Below, piece by piece: positions 8,654 through 16,857 of a stretch of DNA of 64,000 bases. Made by a program: the position numbers and the translations under genes. The notes below the pieces were generated by a model. That model was not told where the DNA came from and searched no databases. It saw nothing but the letters and a program-made list of their open reading frames with translations. The stretch is from Rhizobium sp. BK316 (GTDB lineage: Bacteria > Pseudomonadota > Alphaproteobacteria > Rhizobiales > Rhizobiaceae): NCBI RefSeq assembly GCF_014193695.1, contig NZ_JACHZR010000001.1, forward strand, positions 1,153,309 to 1,217,308. Direction: 5' to 3'. Numbering within the stretch: position 1 is the first letter of the stretch; the number at the start of each line of letters is the position of its first letter.

Positions 8654-9481
8654 TCAGAATGCCGGGTCCTTAACGGAATCCGGTGTGTCGAAGCTCGCGC
8701 CGAACCACTTCTTCTGCAGCGTCGCCATCCGGCCGTCAGCTTTGATCTTCAGCATGGCGGCGTCGATTGCGTCCATCAGTGGCGCATGATCTGCATCCTT
8801 CAGGCCGATAAAGCCGAAATAGGATTTCTTGCCAAAGGGCGGCAGCACGACTTCGAACGTGCCTTCGCGCTGCTTCGCGACGAAAGCAATGTTCGGCAGT
8901 GAGTTGGCAACACCGGCGATGCGGCCGGCCGCGAGATCCGCATAGGATTCAGTGAAGGCCGGATATTCGCGGATATCAACCTTTGTCGGCAGGGCTTCGG
9001 AAAACTCCTTGAGCTGATCCAGCTGAGCGGTCGCCTTGCCGACGCCAATCTTCTTGCCAGCGATATCCTCCGGCTTGCTGATCGTCTGGTCGCCCGCCTT
9101 CTTCAGGATCGCGATGGTCGCCTCAGCAAGCGGCGGTGTGAAACGATAGCGCTCCAAGCGCTTCTTGGTGATCGTCGCTGGGCCTGCGACGACGTCGAAC
9201 TTGCCGGCCTCGAGCGCCGGGAAGACGCCATCCCAGGGGAGCGTGACCCATTCGATTTTTACCCCGAGTTCCTTGCCGATCTCGTTAAAAAGATCGACGT
9301 TCAAGCCGACATGTTCGCCAGCGTCGATAAAATCGAACGGTGCGAAGGCCGTCTCGGTACCGACCTTCATGGTGCCAGCGGCCTTCACGGCGGCAAGCGT
9401 GTCGGCCGCATGGGCGGAAATCGTTACGCCGAACAGAAACGCAGCGCCGACCAGCCCCTTCAGAAGCGAATTCTTCCTCAT
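8654..9481 (-). CDS. Polar amino acid-type ABC transporter substrate-binding protein
   Basis: A 275-residue protein of family 3 solute-binding proteins. The signal peptide begins MRKNSLLKGLVGAAFLFG and should be cut after AHA. The mature part has the usual opening LAAVKAAGTMKVGTETAFAPFDF and the ligand-domain motif LGVKIEWVTLPWDGVFPALEAGKFD. The frame is open to 9580, but the ATG at 9481 has a Shine-Dalgarno (GGAGAG) and gives the signal peptide, so it is the likely start. First gene of the leftward operon. The adjacent degradation genes suggest a nitrogen-containing ligand such as a guanidino or amino compound; this is inference. Confidence 0.88.
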   Translation of the reverse strand: MRKNSLLKGLVGAAFLFGVTISAHAADTLAAVKAAGTMKVGTETAFAPFDFIDAGEHVGLNVDLFNEIGKELGVKIEWVTLPWDGVFPALEAGKFDVVAGPATITKKRLERYRFTPPLAEATIAILKKAGDQTISKPEDIAGKKIGVGKATAQLDQLKEFSEALPTKVDIREYPAFTESYADLAAGRIAGVANSLPNIAFVAKQREGTFEVVLPPFGKKSYFGFIGLKDADHAPLMDAIDAAMLKIKADGRMATLQKKWFGASFDTPDSVKDPAF

Positions 9482-9567
9482 GTTTTTCTCTCCAGTTTTT
9501 ACCCTTCCGGTGGAAGGTCCAAGTTCCCCAATCGTTGTCCCCGCCGAGCGGATTTCTCTGATCCGCT

Positions 9568-9608
9568 TTTGTCTATACAAATAGATACAGACCGGCCTAC
9601 ACTGTCAA
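9568..9608 (-). promoter_or_regulatory. Promoter of the leftward ABC operon with overlapping operator
   Basis: Read leftward, TTGACA (9603-9608) is followed after exactly 17 nt by TCTATT (9580-9585), a good sigma-70-type promoter for the binding-protein gene. The inverted repeat TTTGT-CTAT-ACAAA (9568-9581) overlaps the downstream edge of the -10. A divergent gene for a HutC-like repressor starts 96 nt beyond the -35, and HutC-family proteins bind short inverted repeats of this general kind. Repression by blocking the -10 is the simplest reading; it is inferred, not shown. Confidence 0.55.
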
Positions 9609-9703
9609 ACGCTAAACTCGACGCACGCAAGATTTGTGCCGCATAGTGCCGGTTGCGGCGGCTTTGGTGGAAATTGAATGTCATCGCTGGATCGAGGTGA
9701 GTT

Positions 9704-10447
9704 TTGGTCTCAATTCATCAGAGAATTTTCGAAGACATCGAAACCAGGATCATGGGCGGCGTCTGGCAACCTGGTCACCGCATCCCTTTCGAACACGAGC
9801 TGGTAGAAGAGTATCAATGTTCCAGAATGACCGTGAACAAGGCTCTTTCGGCCCTGGCGCAACGCGGCATGATCACACGCCGCCGCAAGGTTGGCTCCTT
9901 CGTTGCCTCCCGGCAGATCGACCGCACGGTGATGGATATCCAAGACATTTCGACGGAAGCCGAATTGGCGGGGCATGACCACAGCTACAGGATCCTGCGG
10001 CGAAAGATCGAGACACTGGATGCTGCCACCGCCGCACAGCTCGGCGAGACGACGGGAGCGGACATCCTGCGGCTTCACTGCCTGCATACAGTGGACGGTA
10101 AGCCAAATGCGCTGGAGCGGCGCATCATCATGCTCGCCATGGTCCCGTCTGCCAGAACCGAAAGCTTTGCGTCGGTTCCGCCCGGCAAGTGGTTGCTGGA
10201 CATGGTGCCTTGGTCGAAGGCAAGGCATGTCATTCGCGCCGTTTCGGCCGATGCCGCCACGGCACGACTGCTTGAGATCGAGCGTGGCAAGGCCTGCCTG
10301 ACCCTGATACGCCAGACATGGCAGAGCAGCCGCACGGTCACTTACGTCGAAATCATCCATCCCGGCGACCGTTTCCAATTCGCCGGCGATTTCCATCCAA
10401 CGGAGAGAGGCATCCCAGATCAACCGCCGCAGAGAGGCTCCTTTTGA
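9704..10447 (+). CDS. GntR-family transcriptional regulator, HutC-like
   Basis: A 247-residue regulator with an N-terminal winged helix-turn-helix (residues 1-70; CSRMTVNKALSALAQRGMITRRR is the recognition region) and a C-terminal UTRA ligand domain. The sequence around GHRIPFEHELVEEYQCSRMTV is close to histidine-utilisation repressors. No hutH, hutU or hutI gene lies nearby, so the effector here is probably another nitrogen compound or its intermediate. The start is a TTG with a GAGGTG ribosome site 5 nt upstream; no better start was seen. It lies divergent to the ABC operon and overlaps the following LysR gene by TTGA. Confidence 0.85.
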   Translation: MVSIHQRIFEDIETRIMGGVWQPGHRIPFEHELVEEYQCSRMTVNKALSALAQRGMITRRRKVGSFVASRQIDRTVMDIQDISTEAELAGHDHSYRILRRKIETLDAATAAQLGETTGADILRLHCLHTVDGKPNALERRIIMLAMVPSARTESFASVPPGKWLLDMVPWSKARHVIRAVSADAATARLLEIERGKACLTLIRQTWQSSRTVTYVEIIHPGDRFQFAGDFHPTERGIPDQPPQRGSF

Positions 10448-11385
10448 CGGTAAAACAGGTTATCCGGACAGTGCCGCTCAAGGGCTTGCAGGCGTTCGAA
10501 GCTGTCGGCCGCTGTGGCGGTGTAAGTGCTGCGGCCCTCGAGCTGAAGGTTTCCCCCGGCGCGATAAGTCAGCAGATCCGCAAGATCGAGAGCTTTCTCG
10601 GCGTCACCTTGCTGGAGCGCAACGGGCGCACTGTCGAGCTCACCCAATGGGGGCGGCTCTATCATCAAGAAATATCGAAGGGTTTCGAGCAATTCGCGCT
10701 CGCGGAACAGGTTTTGGAACGGGCGCGTAATGAGAATGCTCTGGTTCTCAGCGCCCTGTCGTCCGTCGTCAACAAATGGATAGGGCGCCGAATCTTCGAC
10801 TGGCAGGCCCTTCATCCGAACGCTCATGTCAGGATTGTCGGTCGCGACAACGAACCGCGCATGGGCTTCGACGACGTCGATTTCCGCATCAGCTATGGAT
10901 CGGATGCGCTGCAGCATGAACACTATACCGAACTGTTCCGCGATTGGGTCGTGCCAGCCTGCTCGCCGGCGCTGATCAAGGGCAATGCGTCCTCCGTCGC
11001 CAGGCTTCTCGAATATCCACTCCTGCATGTCGAATGGGAACGGCATTTCACGCCCTATCCAAGCTGGCGCGAATTTGCTGTTAAGACGGGCACCACGTTC
11101 GAGGAGAGCACAGCCGGTCTTTCTTTCACTCTGTCGAGTAGTGCGATTGACGCAGCCGTCAACAAGCGCGGCGTGGTCCTCGCCCAGATGTCTATGATTG
11201 CCGACGAGCTTGAGGCACAGACGCTCGTCATCCCCGTCGACACACGCATAGCACTGCGCGAAAGCTATTATCTCGCTTGGGATCGCGCAGCGTTGCAGAA
11301 GCCCCATGGGCGCGAATTCCGCGATTGGCTCGTGGCTGTTTCCCGTCTGCAGGCGCTGGCGTCCGCGCCCAAGCCAACACTTTAG
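10444..11385 (+). CDS. LysR-family transcriptional regulator (GcvA-like)
   Basis: About 313 residues. An N-terminal LysR helix-turn-helix is seen in LKGLQAFEAVGRCGGVSAAALELKVSPGAISQQIRKIE, followed by a substrate-binding regulatory domain (residues 95-300) with a GcvA-type pattern (DFRISYGSD). The frame stays open far upstream, but the HTH has to begin near 10480. I take TTG 10444, which overlaps the stop of the HutC-like gene and has GAGAGG upstream; GTG 10471 is the alternative. Two regulators in one transcript, followed by a monooxygenase pair 110 bp downstream, suggests control of that pair. Confidence 0.83.
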   Translation: MTVKQVIRTVPLKGLQAFEAVGRCGGVSAAALELKVSPGAISQQIRKIESFLGVTLLERNGRTVELTQWGRLYHQEISKGFEQFALAEQVLERARNENALVLSALSSVVNKWIGRRIFDWQALHPNAHVRIVGRDNEPRMGFDDVDFRISYGSDALQHEHYTELFRDWVVPACSPALIKGNASSVARLLEYPLLHVEWERHFTPYPSWREFAVKTGTTFEESTAGLSFTLSSSAIDAAVNKRGVVLAQMSMIADELEAQTLVIPVDTRIALRESYYLAWDRAALQKPHGREFRDWLVAVSRLQALASAPKPTL

Positions 11386-11494
11386 AAAAACTAAAACAGA
11401 ACTCAGCTGCGAAATATTGATGAAATTTTGCGCCTGACGATAATTTGGGCAGTCGGTTTCCCGAATGGCGTGACCGACATGACAGGAGAGCTCG

Positions 11495-12850
11495 ATGGCG
11501 CGAACTGACAAGATGAAACTCGGAACTTTCGTCTATACGTTCGGCTTTCATCCCGCCTCCTGGCTGCATCCGGCAAGCGACGTCAACGGCGCCAACGACT
11601 TCGCTCATCTGCTCGATGTCGCCAAACGATCCGAGGCCGCCAAATTCGATTTCATGTTCATGGCGGATTCTCCCGCCGCCGCCGTCGGGGATGCGAATGC
11701 GCTTGCCCGCATTCCGACCAAGATGAACCGTTTCGAACCCCTCTCGCTGCTTTCGGCTCTGGCGGTCACAACCGATAATCTCGGCCTCGTGGCGACGGCC
11801 TCGACGAGTTATAATGAGCCGTACAATGTCGCGCGTCTGTTCTCTTCAATCGACCATCTGAGCAGGGGACGCGCCTGCTGGAACGTCGTCACCTCCGACC
11901 ACGACGAAACCGGCTACAACTTCAACCGCGAGGGGCTCGACCCGCATGCCTTGCGCTATGAGTGCGGCAACGAATTCGTCGATGTCGTGTTCGGTCTTTG
12001 GGACAGCTTCGAGGAAGGCGCGTTGCTTCTCGACCGTGAAACCGGTGTCTACTACGACAAGAGCAAACACCATACGCTCAATCACAAAGGCAAGCACTTC
12101 CAGGTCCGCGGCCCCCTCAATATCGCGCGAACGCCTCAGGGCCGCCCCGTCATCGCTCAGGCGGGCGGTTCGGAACCCGGAATGGACATGGCGGCACGCA
12201 CGGCCGAGATCGTCTTCAGCCTCGCGTCGAATATCGAGCGCAACCGGGCATTCTACGAAAACGTCAAGCGCCGGATGCCGGCCTATGGCCGCGATGCGGA
12301 CGACCTGAAGATCATGCCGGGCATCGTTATCAACGTCGGTGAGACCGAAGCCGAGGCAAGGGCGAAGGTGGATTATCTGATCGATAAGATGCATCCGGAT
12401 GTTGGCCGGCTGATGCTCTCTGAATTCCTCGAAGCTGATCTGCATGACGTGGCCCTCGACGAGCCTTTCCCCATGGAGCGGCTGCCGGCAGCGCCAAAGG
12501 GGTCACGCGCTCTGTTTGACGAACTGGTCGACTTCGTCACCAGTGGCCACACCGTCGGCGAACTCATCCGGCACTATGCCGAGAAGCATACCGGAAACGG
12601 CATGACAGGCACGCCATCCCAGATTGCCGATTTCATGGAGGAATGGTTCGAGACGCGCGCCGCCGACGGCTTCATCCTGATGTTTCCGACCTTGCCGTCC
12701 AGCCTCGACGATTTCGTGCGGCTCGTCCTGCCCGAGCTTCGACGCCGCGGACTGTTTCGCGAGGAATATGAGGGAAGAACCTTGCGCGAGAACCTCGGCC
12801 TCTCAATGCCGGCGAACCGCTTTGCCAAAACGCAAGCAGCAGGCCGATGA
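11495..12850 (+). CDS. LLM-class flavin-dependent monooxygenase (NtaA/SnaA/DszA-like)
   Basis: A 451-residue protein of the bacterial luciferase-like superfamily, NtaA/SnaA/SoxA/DszA branch. These FMNH2-dependent monooxygenases attack nitrilotriacetate, EDTA, sulfones or similar compounds. Landmarks are the start KLGTFVYTFGFHPASW, the segment RACWNVVTSDHDETGYNF near residue 125-145, RPVIAQAGGSEPGMDMAA near residue 215 and a C-terminal PSSLDDFVRLVLPELRRRGLF. The ATG follows GGAGAG. It needs reduced flavin, supplied by the reductase encoded immediately downstream with an ATGA overlap. Substrate is not deducible from sequence alone. Confidence 0.88.
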   Translation: MARTDKMKLGTFVYTFGFHPASWLHPASDVNGANDFAHLLDVAKRSEAAKFDFMFMADSPAAAVGDANALARIPTKMNRFEPLSLLSALAVTTDNLGLVATASTSYNEPYNVARLFSSIDHLSRGRACWNVVTSDHDETGYNFNREGLDPHALRYECGNEFVDVVFGLWDSFEEGALLLDRETGVYYDKSKHHTLNHKGKHFQVRGPLNIARTPQGRPVIAQAGGSEPGMDMAARTAEIVFSLASNIERNRAFYENVKRRMPAYGRDADDLKIMPGIVINVGETEAEARAKVDYLIDKMHPDVGRLMLSEFLEADLHDVALDEPFPMERLPAAPKGSRALFDELVDFVTSGHTVGELIRHYAEKHTGNGMTGTPSQIADFMEEWFETRAADGFILMFPTLPSSLDDFVRLVLPELRRRGLFREEYEGRTLRENLGLSMPANRFAKTQAAGR

Positions 12851-13386
12851 GTGCCGAAACCTTGATCAGCGAAGCGGACTTCAAGCTTTCGATGCGTCAT
12901 CTGGCAGGTGCTGTCAGCGTGATCACCGTCGGCGACGGAGAAGACCGTACCGGCTTCACCGCGACGTCGGTCTCTTCACTTTCGGCGGAGCGGCCCTCCG
13001 TCATCGTTAGCGTCAACCGTACGTCTTCCTCGTGGCCAGTGCTGCAACGGTACGGCTGCTTCTGTGTCAACGTGCTCGCCGCCGATCAGCAGACTGTGGC
13101 GCAATCCTTTGCCGGCCTCGATGGACGCAAAGGCGCCGAACGCTATGGCGATACGGGATGGTATCGCCTGAGGACCGGCGCGGCCGTCCTTGAAAGGGCT
13201 CTTGCAGTGCTGGATTGCAGGCTTGAAGCCGCTTTCCACCATCATTCCCATGCAATTTTGATCGGGCATATCTGCGCGATCCAAATCCGAGAGAGCATAG
13301 GGCCGCTTCTCTATTGGCGCGGCAGTTATCATCAACTTCCGGCAGAGGCTGAGCGCAGCGGCCTAGAAGAGCCGGTCGGACAATAG
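12847..13386 (+). CDS. Flavin reductase (NADH:FMN oxidoreductase, monooxygenase partner)
   Basis: A 179-residue protein of the flavin-reductase-like FMN-binding split-barrel family. Typical motifs are MRHLAGAVSVITVGDGEDRTGFTATSVSSLSAERPSV-type residues near 14-55 and FCVNVLAADQQTVAQSFAG near residue 75. It uses NAD(P)H to make FMNH2 for the monooxygenase encoded just upstream, whose stop it overlaps (ATGA). Its 3' end runs 24 nt into the 3' end of the convergent aminotransferase gene. Confidence 0.87.
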   Translation: MSAETLISEADFKLSMRHLAGAVSVITVGDGEDRTGFTATSVSSLSAERPSVIVSVNRTSSSWPVLQRYGCFCVNVLAADQQTVAQSFAGLDGRKGAERYGDTGWYRLRTGAAVLERALAVLDCRLEAAFHHHSHAILIGHICAIQIRESIGPLLYWRGSYHQLPAEAERSGLEEPVGQ

Positions 13387-14526
13387 GCCTATCGATGCGA
13401 CATCCGCATTGGCAAAGGCAAGCCTGAGATAACGTTCCTGTCCTTCGCCGAAATAGGCGCCGGGTAAACAAACGATGCCGGATTCCCTCGCGAGTTTTTC
13501 GGCCACCTCGGAAGACGATCGATCGGTGAAAGGGTGGCGAACAAAGGCGAAATAGGCGCCGATCGCGTCAATCTCCCAGCCTGGCAGCTTGGACACGACC
13601 AGTCTCAGCGCATCCGCCCGGCGAGCGATCTCGGCACGGTTGCCGGCGCGCCAGTCTGCGAGCAACGGGATGGCCGATGCAACGGCGATCTGAGCCGAAC
13701 GCGGTGCGCAGATCTGCATGTTGTCCATCACTTTCGCGATTTCGGCGACGAGTTTGGGTCCTGCCGTGATCGCACCCAGCCTGTGGCCAGGAATGCAGAA
13801 GGATTTCGAGAAACTATAGAGCAGAACGAGCGTGTCCTCCCAACCCGGCTCTGACAGCAGAGAGTGCGGCTGCCCGTAATCGGCGCCGAGGAAATCGCGA
13901 TAGGTCTCATCGAGGATCAGCCAGGCGCCATATTTCCGGCAGAGAACGAAAAGCTCATGAAGCAGCTCCGGCGGATACACTGCCCCGGTCGGGTTGTTGG
14001 GTGTGACGACCGCCAGCATTTTCGCGCCGGCAGCAAGTGCCGCCTCGGCCGAACGCGGATCGGGAAAGAACCCGTTGGCGGGATCGCAGTCGACCAATCG
14101 CCGCCCGATCCCCAGCATCGACAGCGTCGTGTCATGATTGAAATAGAAGGGATTGGTGAGCGCTACGGTATCGCCCGCGCCAGCAAGCGCGATCGCGGCA
14201 CACATGAACGCCTGATTGCAGCCGGCGGTAATGTGGATATTGCCGCCGGAAATGTCGGCGCCGTAAAGCTCAGCAACATGGGCAGCGTAGGTCTTGCGCA
14301 ATAAAGGCTCGCCCTCGATCGGCCCGTATCCCGTCATCGCCTGTTGTCCGGCCGTCTCGCCGAGAAGCCGCAGCATCTCCGGATGCGCGGGATAGCCGGG
14401 CACGGCTTGCGATAGATCGATGAGTGGACCCTTCAGCCCCTTGTATTCGCGGCCCCAGGCGACGACGGACGGAATGGGCGGGGCAGAAAGGCGGGAAACG
14501 AGCGAATTGAATTTTGCGGCGGTCAT
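13363..14526 (-). CDS. PLP-dependent class I/II aminotransferase
   Basis: A 387-residue fold-type I aminotransferase. The PLP lysine is K241 in SFSKSFCIPGHRLG; NPTG (178-181) and the Asp/Tyr pair D206/Y209 in LDETYRDF complete the cofactor site. The active-site arginine region is seen near the C-terminus (YLRLAFANAD). It is transcribed convergently with the monooxygenase pair and divergently from the agmatinase gene, with only 90 bp between the two starts. Donor and acceptor are unknown. In this context it could transaminate an amino or guanidino acid that feeds or follows the neighbouring ureohydrolase. Confidence 0.86.
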   Translation of the reverse strand: MTAAKFNSLVSRLSAPPIPSVVAWGREYKGLKGPLIDLSQAVPGYPAHPEMLRLLGETAGQQAMTGYGPIEGEPLLRKTYAAHVAELYGADISGGNIHITAGCNQAFMCAAIALAGAGDTVALTNPFYFNHDTTLSMLGIGRRLVDCDPANGFFPDPRSAEAALAAGAKMLAVVTPNNPTGAVYPPELLHELFVLCRKYGAWLILDETYRDFLGADYGQPHSLLSEPGWEDTLVLLYSFSKSFCIPGHRLGAITAGPKLVAEIAKVMDNMQICAPRSAQIAVASAIPLLADWRAGNRAEIARRADALRLVVSKLPGWEIDAIGAYFAFVRHPFTDRSSSEVAEKLARESGIVCLPGAYFGEGQERYLRLAFANADVASIGLLSDRLF

Positions 14527-14616
14527 ATCGATTTCTCTTTGATCCCGATTGCTACAACGATACCAATGGCTTTCTCAACCTCTTTGTTGGGCGAGACGAA
14601 ACTGAAGCGGAGACGC

Positions 14617-15678
14617 ATGCCGATGGTGTGGGACAAAATGCGGCTTGAGCAGCTGCGCGCGGAATTTGCAGACACCAATGGCGGCGAAATATTCGATGAG
14701 AAGTTTCGGAAAGTGGCGGAGAGGATCATCTCCAAAAATGGCACGCGACTGGCGCCGTATTCCGGAGTGCCAACCTTCCTCAGCGCACCCCATATGCAGG
14801 TGGCTGCCGAAGAGCCCGACTTCGGCAATCTCCAGGTTGCAATCACCGGAATCCCGATGGATCTTGGCGTCACCAATCGTCCGGGCTCCCGTTTTGGACC
14901 GCGCGCCCTTCGCGCCATTGAGAGGATTGGCCCATACAATCACGTTCTCGGCACGGCCCCGGTTTTTGATCTCCGGGTCGCCGACATCGGCGACGTATCG
15001 TTCCAGAGCCGTTACCGGCTGGAGCTCAGCCACGACGACATCGAAAAGCGCATTGGCCAAATCGTCGATGCCGGCGTCGCACCGCTTTCCGTCGGAGGCG
15101 ATCATTCCATCACCCATCCGATTTTGAAGGCCGTCGGCCGGCAACAGCCGGTCGGCCTCATCCATATCGATGCCCATTGCGACACAAGCGGTGCGTTCGA
15201 TCAGACGAAGTTTCATCACGGCGGGCCGTTCCGCAATGCCGTGTTGGACGGCGTGCTCGATCCGACCAGGACGATCCAGATCGGCATTCGTGGCTCGGCG
15301 GAATATTTATGGGAATTCTCCTATAAATCGGGAATGACCGTGATCCACGCAGAGGAGATCAGCGGAATGGGGATCGCGGCGGTCGTCGCCAAGGCAAGAA
15401 CCATCGTCGGCGACGGCCCGACCTATCTTTCCTTCGATGTCGACAGTCTCGATCCGAGCTTTGCGCCCGGCACTGGCACGCCCGAGATCGGTGGATTGAC
15501 CACGCGTGAAGTCCTTGAACTGATACGAGGACTGAAAGGGGTAAACCTGGTGGGTGGTGACGTCGTCGAAGTTGCCCCGCAATATGACGCGACGACCAAC
15601 ACAGCGCATGCCGCGGCGCAGGTGCTTTTTGAAGTTCTGAGCCTGATGGTGTTCAGCCCATCGATCGGCAAACACTAA
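14617..15678 (+). CDS. Agmatinase/arginase-family ureohydrolase
   Basis: A 353-residue binuclear manganese ureohydrolase. All metal ligands are visible: H163 (GGDHSITHP), D185/H187/D189 (HIDAHCD) and D274/D276 (SFDVDSLDP), followed by the family motif PGTGTPEIGGL. The enzyme splits urea or an analogous amidine from agmatine, guanidinobutyrate, guanidinopropionate or a related compound. I chose ATG 14617 because GGAG lies 6 nt upstream and homologues begin near here; the frame is open to 14539. The N-terminal extension of about 70 residues before the core is longer than in E. coli SpeB and is common in guanidino-acid hydrolases. Confidence 0.85.
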   Translation: MPMVWDKMRLEQLRAEFADTNGGEIFDEKFRKVAERIISKNGTRLAPYSGVPTFLSAPHMQVAAEEPDFGNLQVAITGIPMDLGVTNRPGSRFGPRALRAIERIGPYNHVLGTAPVFDLRVADIGDVSFQSRYRLELSHDDIEKRIGQIVDAGVAPLSVGGDHSITHPILKAVGRQQPVGLIHIDAHCDTSGAFDQTKFHHGGPFRNAVLDGVLDPTRTIQIGIRGSAEYLWEFSYKSGMTVIHAEEISGMGIAAVVAKARTIVGDGPTYLSFDVDSLDPSFAPGTGTPEIGGLTTREVLELIRGLKGVNLVGGDVVEVAPQYDATTNTAHAAAQVLFEVLSLMVFSPSIGKH

Positions 15679-15895
15679 GCATTCTGTTCAACGAATGCGA
15701 GGTATGCGGGCAAGTCTCCAGGCGAAGCTGTTGAACGCCGATGACCGGTAAAAGCAGCATCGCCAATAAGCAACTTTTATGGCTGAAAAGCTCAAGAGCT
15801 CGCTAATCAGATCTACCCTGGTTCTGGCTGACGTGTCGAGTAACTGAATGCGCGCCATCACCCCGAGCGGCATCCTCGGAGCAGGGCAGAGTCGC

Positions 15896-16687
15896 TCAAT
15901 ATTGCGTGAAATCGCCCGATTCCGACTGAAGCAGCGTCAGCGGATAACGTGCAGGATGATGGACCAGCGCCGTCAGGTTGACCGGGCGATTGCGATCGTC
16001 GAAAGCGATCTGATCCACGGTGAGAACCGCAGCTGGCGGAGGCAGCTCGAGCATCGCAGCCTCCTCATCTGTCGCAAGGCGCGCGCTCAGCGTTGTCTGC
16101 CCGCGTTTCGGATGAATGCGATAGCGCTCGCGAAGCTCGGCATAGAGCGACCGGTTGGCAACCGCCCAGTCGAGATCAAGCAGACCCGGAACGCGGGCCA
16201 CCGGTATCCAATCGGTCTGGACGACGGCTGGTATGTTGTCGAGAAGACGAAGCCTCGAGAGCAGAACCACCTCGGCGCCGGGTGCCAGGAAAAGCGGACG
16301 GCTCACCTCAAGCGGCGCATGCACGATACGGGCCTCAATCAGCTTATGGCCAGGACTTCGCCTGTTCGCTATCGCGATGCTTGTGAAGCTTTTCAGAACC
16401 TGCAGTTCGAAGCCGCCACCACGCTCGGCGACGTAGAGTCCCTTTCCCGGCTGGCTGTGTATCACGCCCTGTTGGATCAACTCGCGTACGGCATGGCGCA
16501 CGGTGATCCGGCTGACATTGTAGAGATCGACGAGTTCCCGTTCCGACGGCAGCTTGCCGCGCAACGGCAGCTTGCCATCGCGGATGGACGCCAGAAGGGC
16601 ATCGTACACCTGCCTGTGCAAGGGGCGAGGATCGTTCCGGTCGATGCCGCCCTGTGGCGCGATGAATGATGCCGGAGCTTGCTGCAT
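15896..16687 (-). CDS. GntR-family transcriptional regulator (HutC/UTRA subfamily)
   Basis: About 263 residues: an N-terminal winged helix (residues 15-80; LHRQVYDALLASIRDGKLP...YNVSRITVRHAVRELIQQG) and a UTRA ligand-binding domain (residues 100-255). The ATG at 16687 is chosen because it places the helix-turn-helix at the usual distance from the N-terminus; the frame stays open to 16918 but runs across the divergent promoter. It faces a carbohydrate ABC operon, and a perfect inverted repeat of the type bound by DasR/NagR-like members of this subfamily lies in the promoter of that operon. It is therefore probably the local repressor. Confidence 0.85.
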   Translation of the reverse strand: MQQAPASFIAPQGGIDRNDPRPLHRQVYDALLASIRDGKLPLRGKLPSERELVDLYNVSRITVRHAVRELIQQGVIHSQPGKGLYVAERGGGFELQVLKSFTSIAIANRRSPGHKLIEARIVHAPLEVSRPLFLAPGAEVVLLSRLRLLDNIPAVVQTDWIPVARVPGLLDLDWAVANRSLYAELRERYRIHPKRGQTTLSARLATDEEAAMLELPPPAAVLTVDQIAFDDRNRPVNLTALVHHPARYPLTLLQSESGDFTQY

Positions 16688-16765
16688 CTTTAAAATCCGA
16701 TCCTGTGCTGTGCGGACCACTCTTGCCGTTTTGTATCTTCGACGCAACCGTCGGCAAAGTCCATG

Positions 16766-16794
16766 TTGACATGACTGGTCATAACCAGTCCTAT
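16766..16794 (+). promoter_or_regulatory. Promoter with 18-bp perfect operator in the spacer
   Basis: TTGACA (16766-16771) is followed 17 nt later by a weak -10 (TCCTAT, 16789-16794). The spacer holds GACTGGTCATAACCAGTC (16773-16790), an inverted repeat with perfect 7-bp arms. It resembles the ACTGGT-N4-ACCAGT sites of GntR/HutC-subfamily sugar regulators such as DasR. A repressor bound here would cover the promoter of the ABC operon that starts at 16858. The divergent GntR gene makes a simple local circuit. Confidence 0.62.
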
Positions 16795-16857
16795 TGGAAG
16801 CAAGGAGACAGAGAGCTCCGCGTAATGCCGAAGCGTTATCAACGAAGGGAACAATCG

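Noticed and set aside
9704..15678. Histidine-utilisation (hut) operon suggested by the HutC-like regulator
   Set aside because: No hutH, hutU, hutI or hutF gene is present, and the ureohydrolase motifs alone do not identify formimidoylglutamase.
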